Source of the DNA: Saururus chinensis
Lineage: Eukaryota; Streptophyta; Magnoliopsida; Piperales; Saururaceae
Length of the DNA: 64,000 bases
Assembly (NCBI GenBank): GCA_035235625.1
Contig: CP141149.1
Coordinates: forward strand, 5,270,893-5,334,892
Reading direction: 5' to 3'
Shown: positions 21,314-33,599 of the stretch, piece by piece
How positions within the stretch are numbered: the first letter of the stretch is position 1
How the letters are laid out: every line of letters starts with the position of its first letter
Program-made: the position numbers and the translations under genes
Notes under the pieces: generated by a model
Seen by the model: the letters and a program-made list of their open reading frames with translations, nothing else
Told to the model about the DNA's origin: nothing
Database searches by the model: none

Positions 21314-23349
21314 GCATCTACTGAACTACGGGGTATCAAAGGAATTTGGTCACTCGGATCCTCAACAGATGATATTTTCGACACTTTCTTAGTAGTTAGT
21401 TTCGTCAATGCGACATGCATCCTTGCAATGAATTCTGAGGATGAATTGGAAGATTCAGAGATCGAAGGGTCTCAGACAGAAACTTTGTATTGTAAAAATG
21501 CTATTCGGAACCAACTTCTACAGGTACCATTATCTTTGCCAGCCATATTCATCATTAAACTTTTTTATTGGTTAATCAAGTTCTTCCATCAGTGATCCTT
21601 TTGATTAATTACCCAAAGAAAAAACTCTTGGGTTCGTTCTTCTGTTATTTCTCTTTCTTTATTCTTAATTCTGTTATCAGTTAGTACTAAGGAAAGAATG
21701 TGACAGGTTACAAGCAACTCTGTTCGATTAGTTGATTCTAAGACCAGAAAGCTGCAAAACGAATGGAAAGCACCGTCTGGATTCTCCATTAATGTTGCCA
21801 CTGCCAATGCCAGTCAGGTTATTATCAAAATTTTCGATATCTTTCATTCCCCAAAAAATCTATTTGCGTCAGATTATAAAAATAGTGATACTTGGTTTCT
21901 ATATCAACCCTATTTTAACTTATGAAGCCTAAATTTTGGTGAAAACATTTTTGACATGTTTTTGGTCACCAGGTTTTACTAGCTACAGGTGGTGGCCACC
22001 TGTTTTACCTTGAAATTGGAGATGCTGCTCTTATTGAAGTGAAAAGAATTCAGCTGGAGCATAATGTATCTTGCATTGACATTAGCCCAATCGGTGATGA
22101 CCCCAACTTCAGCAAAATCGCAGCAGTAGAAATGTGGGGAGATATGAGTGTTAGGGTTCTTTCTCTTCCTTCTCTGGACTTCATCACAAAAGAGGATCTG
22201 GGGGGAGAGATAGTCTCACGGTCTGTACTTCTATGTACTTTTGAAGAGGTATAGTACTTATATCAATTTGTTGTAGCACTTGCTTTATTGTTCTCAAATG
22301 CTTTACTTACTTCTTTATGTTTTTGTTTTCTCTTATCAGGTGTCTTATCTTCTATGTGCCCTTGGAGATGGGCATCTTTTCAGTTTCAAATTAAATTTGA
22401 GTAATGGAGACTTGTATGATAAGAGAAAAGTTACACTTGGGACACAACCTATAACACTCTCCTCGTTTTCTTCACTAAACACAGCTCATATATTTGCCGC
22501 ATCAGATAAGCCAACTGTTATCTATGGCCTTGGCAAGAAATTGATCTACAATGATGTAGGTTTGAAGCAAGTTAACCGTATGTGTCCTTTCAATTCTACT
22601 CCTTTTCCAGACAGGTAATTTCATATCTAATTCTTGTATTAGTTACTTTACATTAGTGCCTAATTAGGTTGTCTTTCTTCTGTATTCTTCTTTTATATCT
22701 TGGATTCATGTATTATTGGAACTTCAGTAAGTCATTTACTGAAAATTGTTTTGTTGGATTGCCCGTGAGCTGAGCACAATGGTAGTCGGAAATTAAATGG
22801 ATCAGTTACACTCGGTTTAAACCTGACCCGGCCTCCTCTATAAAATTTTCCTTTGAGCATGTTCAGATGGGTCTTTCATTCATCTTATATCTATGTTATA
22901 TGGCTGTTACTAATACTGTCTGTAATATAATGGGTTTCTTTCTTTGGAATCTATGGATCAATAAGTCTGTGCTCAACTTACTATCTGATAGTCTTGCAAT
23001 TGCAAAGGAAGAGGAGCTGACCATTGGAACCATCGATGAGATTCAAAGGCTTCAAATACAATCAATCCCACTTGGCAAATATACTGATCGTATTTGTCAC
23101 CAAAAGGAGTCCCGCACTCTTACCATCTGCAGTTTGAAGTACTGTGAGACAGATAGTACGAATGGATCCTGCACACATATGGTGCGTCTGTTGGATGACC
23201 AGAGTTTTGAGTTCAAGTCAACTTATCACCTTGAAACATATGAGCATGGCCGCTCCATTCTCAGCTGTTCCTTTAGCGGTGACGGCAATGATTATTACTG
23301 TGTCGGAACAGATTACTACTTGCCTGATTGTATTAGTGAGCCTATTAAG
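21314..23349 (+). pseudogene. DDB1: DDB1 exons 13-17
   Basis: 21314-21523 (ASTELRGIKGIWSLGSS to NQLLQ), 21707-21817 (VTSNSVRLVDSKTRKLQ to ASQ), 21973-22248 (VLLATGGGHLFYLEIGD to LLCTFEE), 22340-22614 (VSYLLCALGDGHLFSF to CPFNSTPFPD), 22992-23349 (SLAIAKEEELTIGTIDEI to SEPIK). Together they cover propeller B and enter propeller C. All junctions are GT-AG and in phase, and no stop codons are present. The protein is clearly DDB1 but more diverged than plant DDB1 usually is, for example KRKVTLGTQPITLSSFSS followed by an unusual GLGKKLIYNDVGLKQVN. Confidence 0.93.
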
Positions 23350-23502
23350 GTAACATTCTAATATCTTTGCTCAATATTTATTATGCCATAGTGGTCTTTT
23401 TGATGAAAATAAAACTGCTGTTTGCTGCTTATCTTCAAGTTGTTTCATTTCTTTTTGGATAAAAATTCACTTTTGGCTGCACGTTATTATTCTTTGCGCA
23501 AG

Positions 23503-23594
23503 GTGTTTGATATAAGGCTAGATGAGGCAGGTTGTGTCAAGGAAAAACCTTGGCGTACTCTAGTTTTGTTCAATGGCAATAACAGCTGCCAATT
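23503..23594 (+). other. Unidentified exon-like open segment in DDB1 intron 17
   Basis: A 92-bp open stretch between a GCAAG acceptor and an excellent GTGAGT donor encodes VFDIRLDEAGCVKEKPWRTL and on to SCQL. I do not recognise it, and plant DDB1 has no exon here. It could be a captured gene fragment or chance. Confidence 0.35.
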
Positions 23595-24112
23595 GTGAGT
23601 CTGTGAGTTGCGTCTTGAGCGCAATTGTATTCCCTGTTTACTACCATAAAGATTTGATCTTCATGATTCAGCCCTCTTCTCTTAGTCAAGTAGAAATACT
23701 AGCTAGGAATGTCTTTTTCTTCTCTAATGCTCACATTGATTGCATATGTGACTTTTTATTCACTGAACAAAAATTTGTTTGCTTGTTAAGTTGAAAAGAC
23801 GTGTAAATCCAATTTGTTGTCTAATGCTGCATACATAGAGGAAAGGGAGTTTAGTGAGCATCTGGATGTATTTGCCGCAAAATACTTCCCGGAAGGTTGA
23901 GCTTTGCACGTCATCCCTTAATGGTTGAATTTTTTTTTATTTGGCAAGCTTAAAAAATAGCATCCAAGTTAAGCAAACAAACTGAAAACTTGAGAGCACT
24001 TTCCGCTTAAAATAGGATTTATTGAACTCCAGTGAAGTGACTCAGTTTAAATCACTTTCCTCACCCCCAAAACTTTCTTGTATTTTTTATCTGATGATCC
24101 ACGGCCACATAA
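23595..24112 (+). other. Remainder of DDB1 intron 17 before MULE-C, no gene
   Basis: AT-rich intron sequence without recognisable features. It ends at the 9-bp AACTTGCAG that was the original splice acceptor. Confidence 0.6.
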
Positions 24113-24121
24113 AACTTGCAG

Positions 24122-24240
24122 GAAAAAATTTTAAAAATAGACTCCACAAATGTCAGAAATACAAAATTAGGCAAGGAATTCCAGTTCTGTAAAATTAGAC
24201 TTAGGCACATGTGAAACTCCCACATGTACGGTGCGAAATG
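24122..24240. repeat. Left TIR of MULE-C
   Basis: Diverged but aligned match to the reverse complement of 36120-36235: AAAAATAGACTC, ACAAATGTC, AAATTAGACTTA and CCCACATG remain. It is more decayed than the TIRs of MULE-B. Confidence 0.8.
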
Positions 24241-24857
24241 GCATATATGCTCTTTCTCTTAATAAACTCCCCTCCTCAATTTCACTTTTGGCTTCTGGTT
24301 GATTGCAGTCGTCTCTTGCCGGAGATCGCCAACCAGATCCACCTCTCCCCAGCCTCATCTCTCCCTCTACAATCTCCTCTTCCACCTCTGTGCAGTCACA
24401 GCCACTGTCCCCTACTCTAACTCTCCTCTCCCGACCTACTGATAAAGGAATGCATACCTTGTCTAGGCGAGCCTCCTCTCTCATGCCACCCCTCTCTCCC
24501 ACTCCTCTGTCCTACCTCTACCCATGCTCACGGTCCTGTCCTCAGGCAGATTTTTATTGCCCTTGCGCCCTTGGTGCAGCTTTCATCTGTCAGCCCTCTG
24601 AAGCTTGGGCCTCATAATCGATTGGTTAGGTAAGATCCCTGATCCCGTATTTTTTGCATAACCAAATAAATATTAAGGTAGTTTCAATGATTTTTGGCTC
24701 AGAATGGGTGCTACAATTTTCTTTGATATGATTGCTTCCACTCAGAAGTCTGTCCATGAATTATTTATGATATTGTTTGAATGTTTTTACTAGCTGCGAT
24801 TTCACAGCAAATATTTGCATTTGTCTAACTGAAAACTGTAAGTTGCTCACAGCAAAT
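24241..24857. other. MULE-C GC-rich leader, no convincing gene
   Basis: CT-rich sequence (24250-24560) that resembles a 5' untranslated leader in composition. The overlapping short frames on both strands have no recognisable domain. A transposase promoter here is possible but not shown. Confidence 0.4.
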
Positions 24858-25360
24858 AATTTTCTCTATGTTCTATCAAATAGATACTTATTATATGCTT
24901 GTCCAAAAACATTTGCTTTGCTTGTTGTGTAATTTTTTTATTTTCTTAGGTTCTGCTTTCTTGAGTTTTAATATTTGTTTTGCTGGCCACATTGGGTTCC
25001 TCTGCACTATGATTTTTTTGGTCTTTGTCATTGTTGTTTCTTTTAGGTTCTCCTTTAAATTTCTGCCATTAATTATATAAACCTATATAAAATTGCATAC
25101 AATTCCTGCACAAATACATCCATTTAATTTTTTTCTGCATGATTTTTTCTATGTTTTGTTAAATAGATACTTTATGATATGCTTGCCGAGAAACATTTGC
25201 TTTGCTTGCTGTGTAATTTTTTTTATTTTCTCAAATTCTGTTTTCTTGAGTTTTCATATTTGTTTTGCTGGCCAGGTTGGGTTGTGGTAAGAGTTCCTCT
25301 GTATTGTGATTTTTTTGGTCTTTGGCATGGTTGTTTCTTTTAGGTTCTCCTTTATGGCAA
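24858..25360. repeat. Direct repeat of about 215 bp
   Basis: 24862-25064 and 25142-25360 share TATGTT..AAATAGATACTT, AAACATTTGCTTTGCTTG, TTTGTTTTGCTGGCCA and TTTTTTTGGTCTTTG, then GTTTCTTTTAGGTTCTCCTT. The unit is T-rich and non-coding. Confidence 0.7.
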
Positions 25361-26019
25361 ATTATCATGTATAATTTTCACTTCTGCATGATATCACTAC
25401 TACCTTTTTAATTCTACTTTTTTGTATTGTAGCTCTGTTCATGTAATGATTCCATAATATTTAGTTGTAATCATTGATTATAATTTGCAATTAGTGTTTA
25501 TAGTTGCCAAGTAGTTCATATTATGGTTGAGTTCATTATCTTGTTGGACTTAATGCTTAATATATGTGTTGATGATGATGTCTCTGCTAAGGACTTCAAA
25601 TGAGCCTTTGGTGGTTTTAATTTAAGTGCAAGAGAAAATATATTCTAATTAGTGGATTTGGAGGGAGGCTGTTTACTAATATTCTCTTTGACAATAGGGA
25701 GAATTTTGTCCAACTGCTTCCTCTCCGAGCATGTTTTTTGCATCTATTTTTGGATTATTTCTTCTTTTTTTTTGTGACAGGGAATAGATTTCTGTATTCA
25801 TGTATGGAAAAAAATCTTTAGATCTATATGGGTTGGGCACTGAAGTTGTTTTTTTTTCTATTTTAGTGGGGCATATATCTTAATAAATGATAGAGAATAA
25901 ATAGCACCATTTTATGAGATCTCATTAGTTTTTTTATGATGATTAATTCTTCTCATTTGCTTTCGACACACATAATTTTAGGGCACTCGCTTTGGAACTT
26001 CTCAGGCTATATAGTTATA

Positions 26020-27010
26020 TAGTTAATTCATTTACTCATGACTATGATGTGATTTGATATCTAGCAAGTAGGAGACCATATAACCTAGTTTATATAGTTA
26101 AAACAAAGTTAACTAATGAATCCTAATTGTTGACTGGTAGATGGTAGGAGGTTTTTCATTTTTAAAAGTACATTGTGTGGTCATTAGATGTGCTCAAGAT
26201 GGGTTTACAAGGAAGGTTTGAATGCTGTGATATGCTATATAACGAGTAGTATACCATATGACCTAGTAGATAGAATAATACAAAGTTAACTGATACATCC
26301 TAACTGTTGACTGGTAGATGGTAAGAGGCTTATATTTTCTAAAGTACATTGTGAGTTTATTAGATTTGTAATAGTTATGTTTACATATGGGTGGATAAAT
26401 AAGAGTGTTAATAAGTAAATATGTCAACTTGATTTTCTGTGTTTGGTGCTTAGTTAGCATGCTTGTAATATATTTTAATAGATGGAAAGTAAGTAAATGA
26501 ATAGTATGTTTTGTTGTTAAGGTAAGTAAGGAAAATACATGTAATTAGTTTTATTCATGCCTATGATGTGATCTTATTGATATCTAGCGTGTAGGAAACC
26601 ATATAACCTAGTTTATATGGTTAAAACAAAGTTAACTGATGAATCCTAACTGTTGACTGGTAGATGGTAGGAAGTTTTTCATTTTTCAAAGTACATTATG
26701 TGGTCATTAGATGTGCTCAAGATGGGTTTACAAAGAAGGTTTCAATGTTGTGATATGCTATATAACGAGTAGTATACCATATGACCTAGTAGATGGAATA
26801 ATACAAAGTTAACTGATACATCCTAACTGTTGACTGGTAAATGGTAAGAGGCTTATATTTTCCGAAGTACATTGTGAGCTCATTAGATTTGCGCAATTTG
26901 TGTTATACTATCATGAGTATGGTGTGATCTAATATTTATTGACGATGATACCGTATAACCTAGAATATATGGTTAGAAGATAGTTAACTGATTTCGTTTA
27001 ATTGTTGACT
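26020..27010. repeat. Left subterminal repeat array of MULE-C
   Basis: Units of about 180-190 bp, alternating in two types so that a pair spans about 530 bp (26080-26345 and 26605-26880 are near copies). Each holds GTTAACTGATxxATCCTAACTG followed by TTGACTGGTAG and AAAGTACATTGTG. This is the reverse complement of the CAACAGTTAGG...ATCAGTTAAC motif in the right arrays, so the two ends carry the same motif in inverted orientation. Confidence 0.75.
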
Positions 27011-27205
27011 GGTAGTTAATTGATTTTGACTAAATCTATCCCTTCACTTCACCGCAATACACTTATATGTCCACCTCCCCGAGGCATGCAAGGGGCAGCA
27101 GAGGAGAAGCCAGGGCAGAGACCAAGTAGGTGGAGGCCAACATTGAGGTGTCAGACAATTTCACAGTGTATAGAGTGATTATGCTAGATCAAAAGATGGG
27201 ATGTA

Positions 27206-27486
27206 TTTGGAGAGTAAACATTCTACACATAACATAGTTTCTTCATTAGGCGTTGGTGGTTGCAGGTGGAAGTATAAAACCATAATTCCTATCGACTCGG
27301 ACAATGAAGATGTTAAACTTAAGGTGGGGAACATAGATATGGTGTTACACCTTATCTATGTTTCCCACCTTACATTTAACATCTTCATCTGAGTCGATAG
27401 TAATTATGGTTTTATACTTCCTCTTGCCACCAACAACGCTTAATGATTAAACTTTGTAATGTGCATGACTGATTGCTCTCCAATTC
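27206..27486. repeat. Long hairpin: inverted duplication of transposase-like sequence
   Basis: The arms, about 138 bp each, meet at 27346. The centre reads GGTGT-T-ACACC, flanked by ACATAGATA and TATCTATGT. Further out GAAGATGTTAAA pairs with its complement, then AGTATAAAACCATAATT, then GGCGTTGGTGG, then TTGGAGAG. Pairing is close to 90 percent in the inner 100 bp. The left arm is open (GVGGCRWKYKTIIPIDSDN), which resembles the N-terminal region of MULE transposases. A transcript through it would fold into one long double strand. Confidence 0.85.
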
Positions 27487-27947
27487 AGTTACATGTAATC
27501 ACATGCCGCACATCATAGACTTAATTATATTTTGTATCTTCAGCCATCACTTGGTCACGGTGGATAATGTATACCCAAATGTATTTAATGGTTAGCAAAT
27601 GCCTTTGTATATAGTTTCGTTGATATTGTACAAGCGAATGTTTCACAGGGTTAGAACTGCCATAATTTATTGATTATGGTGAGTGGATTGGTGGAAATAT
27701 AAATAGTTTTTAATGCATTCATATACAATTCCGTTGTTGTTATAATGATGATGATAAATATTATTTAGAACAATATAAAATGAAAAGCTACAACTTCCCA
27801 TAGACGTCATTAAAAACACAGATAGAGTTAAATAAATTCAATATCGATGATCAGAAATGTTATTTTCGTTGGCTAGGGCAATTACGAAAGCCTCATGTTA
27901 ATATGAGCCCAGGTTCATGCACACTCACGTCTGGCCCTGCTCTATAG

Positions 27948-28320
27948 GCAATCAAATATACATCTGGATGGGGTATAATACTCATATAACGGGCCTCAAA
28001 CAGCCCGGGCACACGCATGTGTGCATTAGCCCGGGATCATATAAATGGTACCGAAAAGGAAAATGTTTATAAGAGCTCGGCCTCACGCGCGTCTACGTAA
28101 GCCCGGGCTACACGGCCAATCCGAAGTACATCCAATGGCCCATATTACTCATAAAAACGGGTCTGATATAGCCCAGTGACATGCATTTGTGCATTAGCCA
28201 AGGCTCATAGAAATGGTACTCTAAACAAAAACTTAATAGGAGCCCGGAAATGCGCGCTTCTACTTGATCCTGGGCTCCACGGTCAATCGGATGTACATCC
28301 GAATATCCCGGGCTTCGTGG
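27948..28320. repeat. Two direct repeats of about 187 bp
   Basis: Each unit runs from a CATATTACTCATA / ATAATACTCATA block through ACGGGxCT, CATGCATxTGTGCATTAGCC, GAAATGGTAC and GGGCT-C-ACGGxCAAT to GTACATCC. They are GC-richer than their surroundings and non-coding. Confidence 0.65.
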
Positions 28321-31195
28321 TCAATTGGATTTCAGTGACAACTGGGAAGTAGATGACTTACTGCGTGAGGCCAGGGAGTTGAAGGCAAAGAAACCTCCTC
28401 CTGTTTACGTAAATTTGTAATCCAATTCTAATGAAGAACTAGTAGATGTCCCCATTGCAAGGCTTGAAGTAGATACGGTGAACATCTCAAATGTTGAGGA
28501 GAATAATGCCAACTCAAATGAGGGTAATGATGCCAGAGGATCTAATGATGAAGTTAGTGGGCCAAACACAATGTATAACATAGACGAAGAAGATGTCATC
28601 TACAATGGATTGTAGGAGCAGCTTGAGGAAGACATTAAATGTGATAAATTTGAATTGCATGATTATGATGAGGATGCCCACATTGTCGGAGGGGATGATG
28701 ACATTTGGTATGGAAATGGTCAAAATGAGACTGCCACAGGGTCAACCAGTGGAAAAGGTCCGCCTCCGAACTCAAATAAAGTGACCAACATTGACATGGC
28801 TGAAAGATAGTGGTAAGAAGTATACAATCATTATTATTATCTGTTTTGTTTGCAAATTTATGCATGTGTAGTAATGGTTTAGTGGTTTTAAATGTAGTGA
28901 CGATGAAGTACCAACAAGAGCTAATGCAGTAACGTCACTCATAAATGAAGGAGATGGTGGTGGGAGGGGGAAAGCACACCATCAAGTAGCAATTTTGGGA
29001 AAACTTCGGCACCAAAATAACTTCAAAAGTCATTTCATGTGCTTACGTAGTTAGTTAACTGATTATGCTTAACTTATAACTGTTTGTCTCATTCTAATAC
29101 CTATATAAATATAATCATTCAGCAGATTGGATGCGAATGTGTGTGTGAACGAAGAGCACAACATGGATGTGGAGGTTTATTTGTATGACTATGGCAAAGA
29201 TCTGAATGTGCTTCTACTTGGGCAAGAGTTTATGGATAAGGACTCTCTGAAGCTACATGTACACAAGTATGCTATGCATAATAACTTTGAGTTCAAGGTA
29301 AAATATTCAAATAAATCTTGATTCACAGTTGTGTGCAATGTGTCGGGATGTCCATGGAGGTTACATGCTGCGATAACTAATGGATGTAGTATCTTCAAAG
29401 TGAAAGCTATGAACAATGTTCATACATGTGGGAAACCAATATTTGGAGGAGATCATAAACAAGCAAAAGTGGGTATTATTGCTGACTCAGTAGTGAAACG
29501 ACTTAGGAAACGTATTGCTTATACTCCCAACGATATTCAAGTTGATGTCGATTTGGAATATGGAGTTAAGATGAATTATTCGAAGGCATATGGTTGAAGG
29601 TTGCGGCGTTCAACAAGTTAAGAGGATCCTACTAGTCACTATATGCTGAGTTGGCTACATACTTATATGAGTTGGAGAAGGCAAATCCGGGCACCTCAAC
29701 TACGATCCAATATGACTCATCGGATCTAACATTCTTGCAATGTGTTACTTTGTTTCCTTTGGTTCATCCATGGAGAACTTCAAGAGGTACATGCGACGTG
29801 TTATATGTATAGATGGCTCATTCTTGCAAGGAAGGTACAAAGGGACTTTGTTTGTGATATCTACATTGGATAGTGAGAACCATATATACCCAATTGCTTG
29901 TGCTATCGGAGAAGGAGAGAATAATGATACATGGGGATGGGTCCTTGCACATTTGGAAACCCGACTTGGTTACTTGGAGGGCCTAGTGATTCTTTCTAAT
30001 TGGCATAGATCAATCAAATCACAAGTAGCTCAAATGTTTCCATATGCCGCACATGGATATTGTGCATTTCACATATCTCAAAACATGTTTGCACATTTCA
30101 AAGATGGAGGTTTGAACAGTAACTTCTTCAGGGCGGCTAAAGCATTTAGGCAGGAGACATATATGGAAGAAATGGTCATCATTGAGGAGAAAAACCCCGA
30201 GGCCTACAAGTGGTTAACTAGAATTGATAAGTCACGCTGGGTTAATGCTTACTTTCCATCGCCCAGGTATAATATAGTCACATCCAACCCATGCGAAGTT
30301 TTCAATGGAATGCTTAGTGAGCAGCGACACTTCCCCATTATCATGATCATTGAGACAATCCATTTGAAGGCTCAATAGATGTGGTACAAGCGTGGATTGG
30401 AGGCACAACAATGGAAGCAAAGATTCAGAAGTGCAATGAAGCAGCTAGAGGGATTATCCCAGAAGTGGCCATGAGGTCTTAACTAGGTCCGAAAGAGGGG
30501 ATGATCAAGTTGACCTTATCGCAAAGACTTGTACATGTGGAAAGTTTCAACAAATGGAGTTGCCATGTGAACATGCGTTGGCAGCATGTGGCCACTGAAG
30601 ACTAAATTATGTTGACTCTTACTCCCTGTTCTACACAACAGAAACTTATAGGCAAATCTATAGCAAGGGAGTTTATCCGGTACTCGAACATAAAAGATGG
30701 GAGACTCCTGAAGACGTGAAGAGCCTTAAGTTGAGGCCTCCAAAGGATAAGGCACGATCGGACCGGAAAAAGAAGAAGAGAATTCTATCTTGAGGTGAAG
30801 AAAAACGGAGTGTACAATGTTGTACGTGAAAACAATATGGTCACTATCACAATACATGTACTGCGGTAATTGGAGAGAACCCGGTCGGGGGCCATACTCC
30901 TCTTCCATCCATAGCTACACCCACTTCATCTCATGGCCAGCACCCATCACCAACTCATGCTAACCAAAAGTTGTTAACATCTAAACAATTCCCACATGTA
31001 GTAGACAAGTTGGGTGGTAAAGAAATCAGGAAGATGCATCATCCATGTCCAATCCAGTCGAAGATCAGCCATCTAACCCCAAAGGGGAAGAGAAAGAAGA
31101 AAATGAGACAAGTGGCTGAGCTCAATGCATGTACACTTGAGGACAAATTGTGCAAGAGACCAATTGCAGTGGACAAAGTTGCACCATTGTAGTTT
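28320..31195 (+). pseudogene. MULE-C transposase (MuDR type), nearly complete but broken
   Basis: Domains in order: an acidic N-terminal region (28330-28810, for example NVEENNANSNEGND), an apparent intron (about 28816-29124), and the MuDR DNA-binding zinc region CNVSGCPWRLHA...VKAMNNVHTC (29330-29430). The MULE DDE domain follows from 29790 (VICIDGSFLQGRYKGT, then YPIACAIGEGENNDTWGW, then HGYCAFHISQN and NPCEVFNGML). A SWIM finger CTCGKFQQMELPCEHALAAC (30531-30590) and a CCHC knuckle remnant (about 30820) complete it. The second catalytic block reads LSNWHRSI where MULE-B has LFDRHRSI, so Asp is replaced by Asn. Stops occur at 28417-28422, 28612-28615, 29320, 29595 and 30376, with frameshifts. 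Confidence 0.88.
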
Positions 31196-31956
31196 GCTTG
31201 ACGACATATTTTGGAAAACCTTTATTTCTAATTGTGGCACAATATGTTGGCAATTCAACCATAAATTCCATGTGCTGAAACTTCATCTCTCAACGTGTTT
31301 TTGTTGTTTACATTAATATAAAGCAATACTTCAAGTACCAGTTTATAATAGCAATCTCCTTATTTATCACCAGGCAAATTGGTTTAAGGGGTAGAAGCTG
31401 TAAATCAAAACCCAATCAAGTCATGCCTCGAGAATTGAGTTCCGTCCCAAAGGGATTTCATAGGCAAATCCCCTGTTATCTGAACGAATATGATTTTTAG
31501 CTATGACACATCTTTATCGGTTGAACGAAATTATAAACGTATTGATTCTTATGAATCACAAATTCTTAACTGCTCAACGGCCTTCATTACTGCACATGCA
31601 CAATTTGGACCAAATCTAACCAATCAGGAACAATATCTCATTCATAGCGTACCATCAAATACTCCAATGCCACCTGTCCATTATCATGTACAATTTCGAT
31701 GTGTTATCACAACAACATCATACAAAGAATATTAATTTCTCATCAATCAACTTCAGCCAAAAACTATACGAAACCATCAAATTCTATTAGTCTTGTAACA
31801 ACACAAATAACTTCAAGATTCACCTTAAACATTAATCAATTATGGTACTCCTCCGTTAATTATTCATACAAACCATCAGTGAAACACAAACCGAATCACA
31901 TAGTCAAGGACAAACACTATCAAGTTAATCCACATCTACTGTCAAGAAAATGGTCG

Positions 31957-33470
31957 TCATATGGAATTTTGCAGAATTTGGTATGCAACCCTATGTCTCA
32001 TGATGCGCATGTCCTCTCCGGTAAAGCTAAATCGGTACCCATGCGACAGGTACCACATATAAATGCATACACAGACACCGCAATCATTGTTGTTGATTTG
32101 TTGTGGGTGTCCGGTTATCTCTCTCACCGGGAGGCGCAAGGTAGCAGCTGCTGCATATCCCAATTTCAACAAAACTATTGGCAAAACATGTCTGAGAATT
32201 GTCAATTTCTTGTAGTACTGCTCTACCTCATCAACAAAAGAAATAATTGTTTCATGACCTCGCTGAGTATCCTCCTCCATATCCACTTCTACTTGTTCCT
32301 CTGGTAGGGCACCATCAACGGGGAGCTCAAATTTATCAAAAATTATCTGGTCGCCCTTAAGAAAATTCTTCAACCCTGTAGATGATTGGACAATCTTCTC
32401 ATCAAACTCAGCTTGGGTCAACTCCAAGCACCTGTGCACCAACACCTAAAAGACAAAAATATGTTCATTATTAGTCATCATATATGTCGTTTGCAAATTA
32501 TAAGTCATTCTAAGTTGACAAATGACAATATATTACCTTCTCTCTGCCAAAAATTGCTTTGTCAATTGCATCATAACTGGGCTTCTTATAGTTAGCCAAT
32601 TCAGTAATCTAGGATAAACATCGTGTACTCTTCTCGCACATAAGTCCCCAAGCAGAGGAATCCTTTTCATTGCCCAAACCTACATATTCAAACCATGGAC
32701 ATAAATGTTATAATCGCATATGCAGCATAGTACATTAAAACCTCAATCAAAATACCCAAAAAAATGTACCAACAGTGCCGGTACAAATCCATGCACAATG
32801 TAAATGGTTTTGGTAAGGGCCTTCCTTTCTTCCTCCAAGCCATGGAGGGTGTCCCAATATACAATATTACCCCATGGATATGAATTGAATTCCTCCACAT
32901 CATCAGCCAACAAAAAAATTGCCGGTCCACCTTATGCTCCTACCCTCTTCCCACAATGAAAGAAGCCAACAGTAGTATGCGGGCCAACTTCACCGCGTCT
33001 TCATCACTTTTGCTTATGATGATCTCTTGGTATATTTGCTCCTTTGTAATGTGAAGCTTCTACTTGTCGAACACCCTACAAAGTAGGGAGTCCTTTCTCA
33101 AAACTTTTGGCACTGTTGGAAGGGATGGGAGCACATCAACCATACACAGACCAATTACTTGGGCAAATTCCATGGGTAACAACTTCATCGAGGCTTCCGT
33201 CACTTGAAACCTATACTCTCCTTGATGTATTTTTATGATGTAGTGCAAGGCTTGAAGTGGGAACATGAACTTCTCTATGTCCAGCTACAAGTATTTGCCG
33301 AAACATGATCTTTCGAATAATGTTGCTTGTCTTCTATGCTTATTGAAATGCTCTTTGAGCCAATGTATGTAAGCATATGTTGATTTGGGTTGAGGGTCGC
33401 CCTCATGGGCTCTACCCTTATCACTTTCAACTGGCTTGAAGATCACTTCCGCATTACTTGGTAGCTTCAC
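31957..33470 (-). pseudogene. ULP1-like (C48) cysteine protease gene of MULE-C
   Basis: On the minus strand from 33470: an N-terminal segment (MKLPSNAEVIFKPVESDKGR), then YRFQVTEASMKLLPMEFAQVI at 33060-33266, which resembles the domain that often precedes the peptidase in plant ULP1-like MULE proteins (tentative). The C-terminal block lies at 31957-32445. It ends RHVLPIVLLKLGY, then GHPQQINNNDCGVCVCIYMW, an intact Gln and Cys box. The His box seen in MULE-B (GNHWTLILL) is absent here. Its place is taken by an acidic stretch rich in E and D, so activity is not expected. Segments are separated by introns or frame breaks. Convergent with the transposase. Confidence 0.78.
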
Positions 33471-33599
33471 CCTATAATGTTTAACAGTTCACTTAAATGG
33501 TCATTACTTGGTATCTTCAAGCTGAGCATGGGTCATAATTTGGCATGTAACCCACATGCACAACATACATATCGGCAAATATTTAAGTGAACAACACCT

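Noticed and set aside
24303-24617. Possible small serine/proline-rich protein in MULE-C
   Set aside because: CT-rich leader read in three frames on both strands, with no conservation in MULE-B and no known domain.
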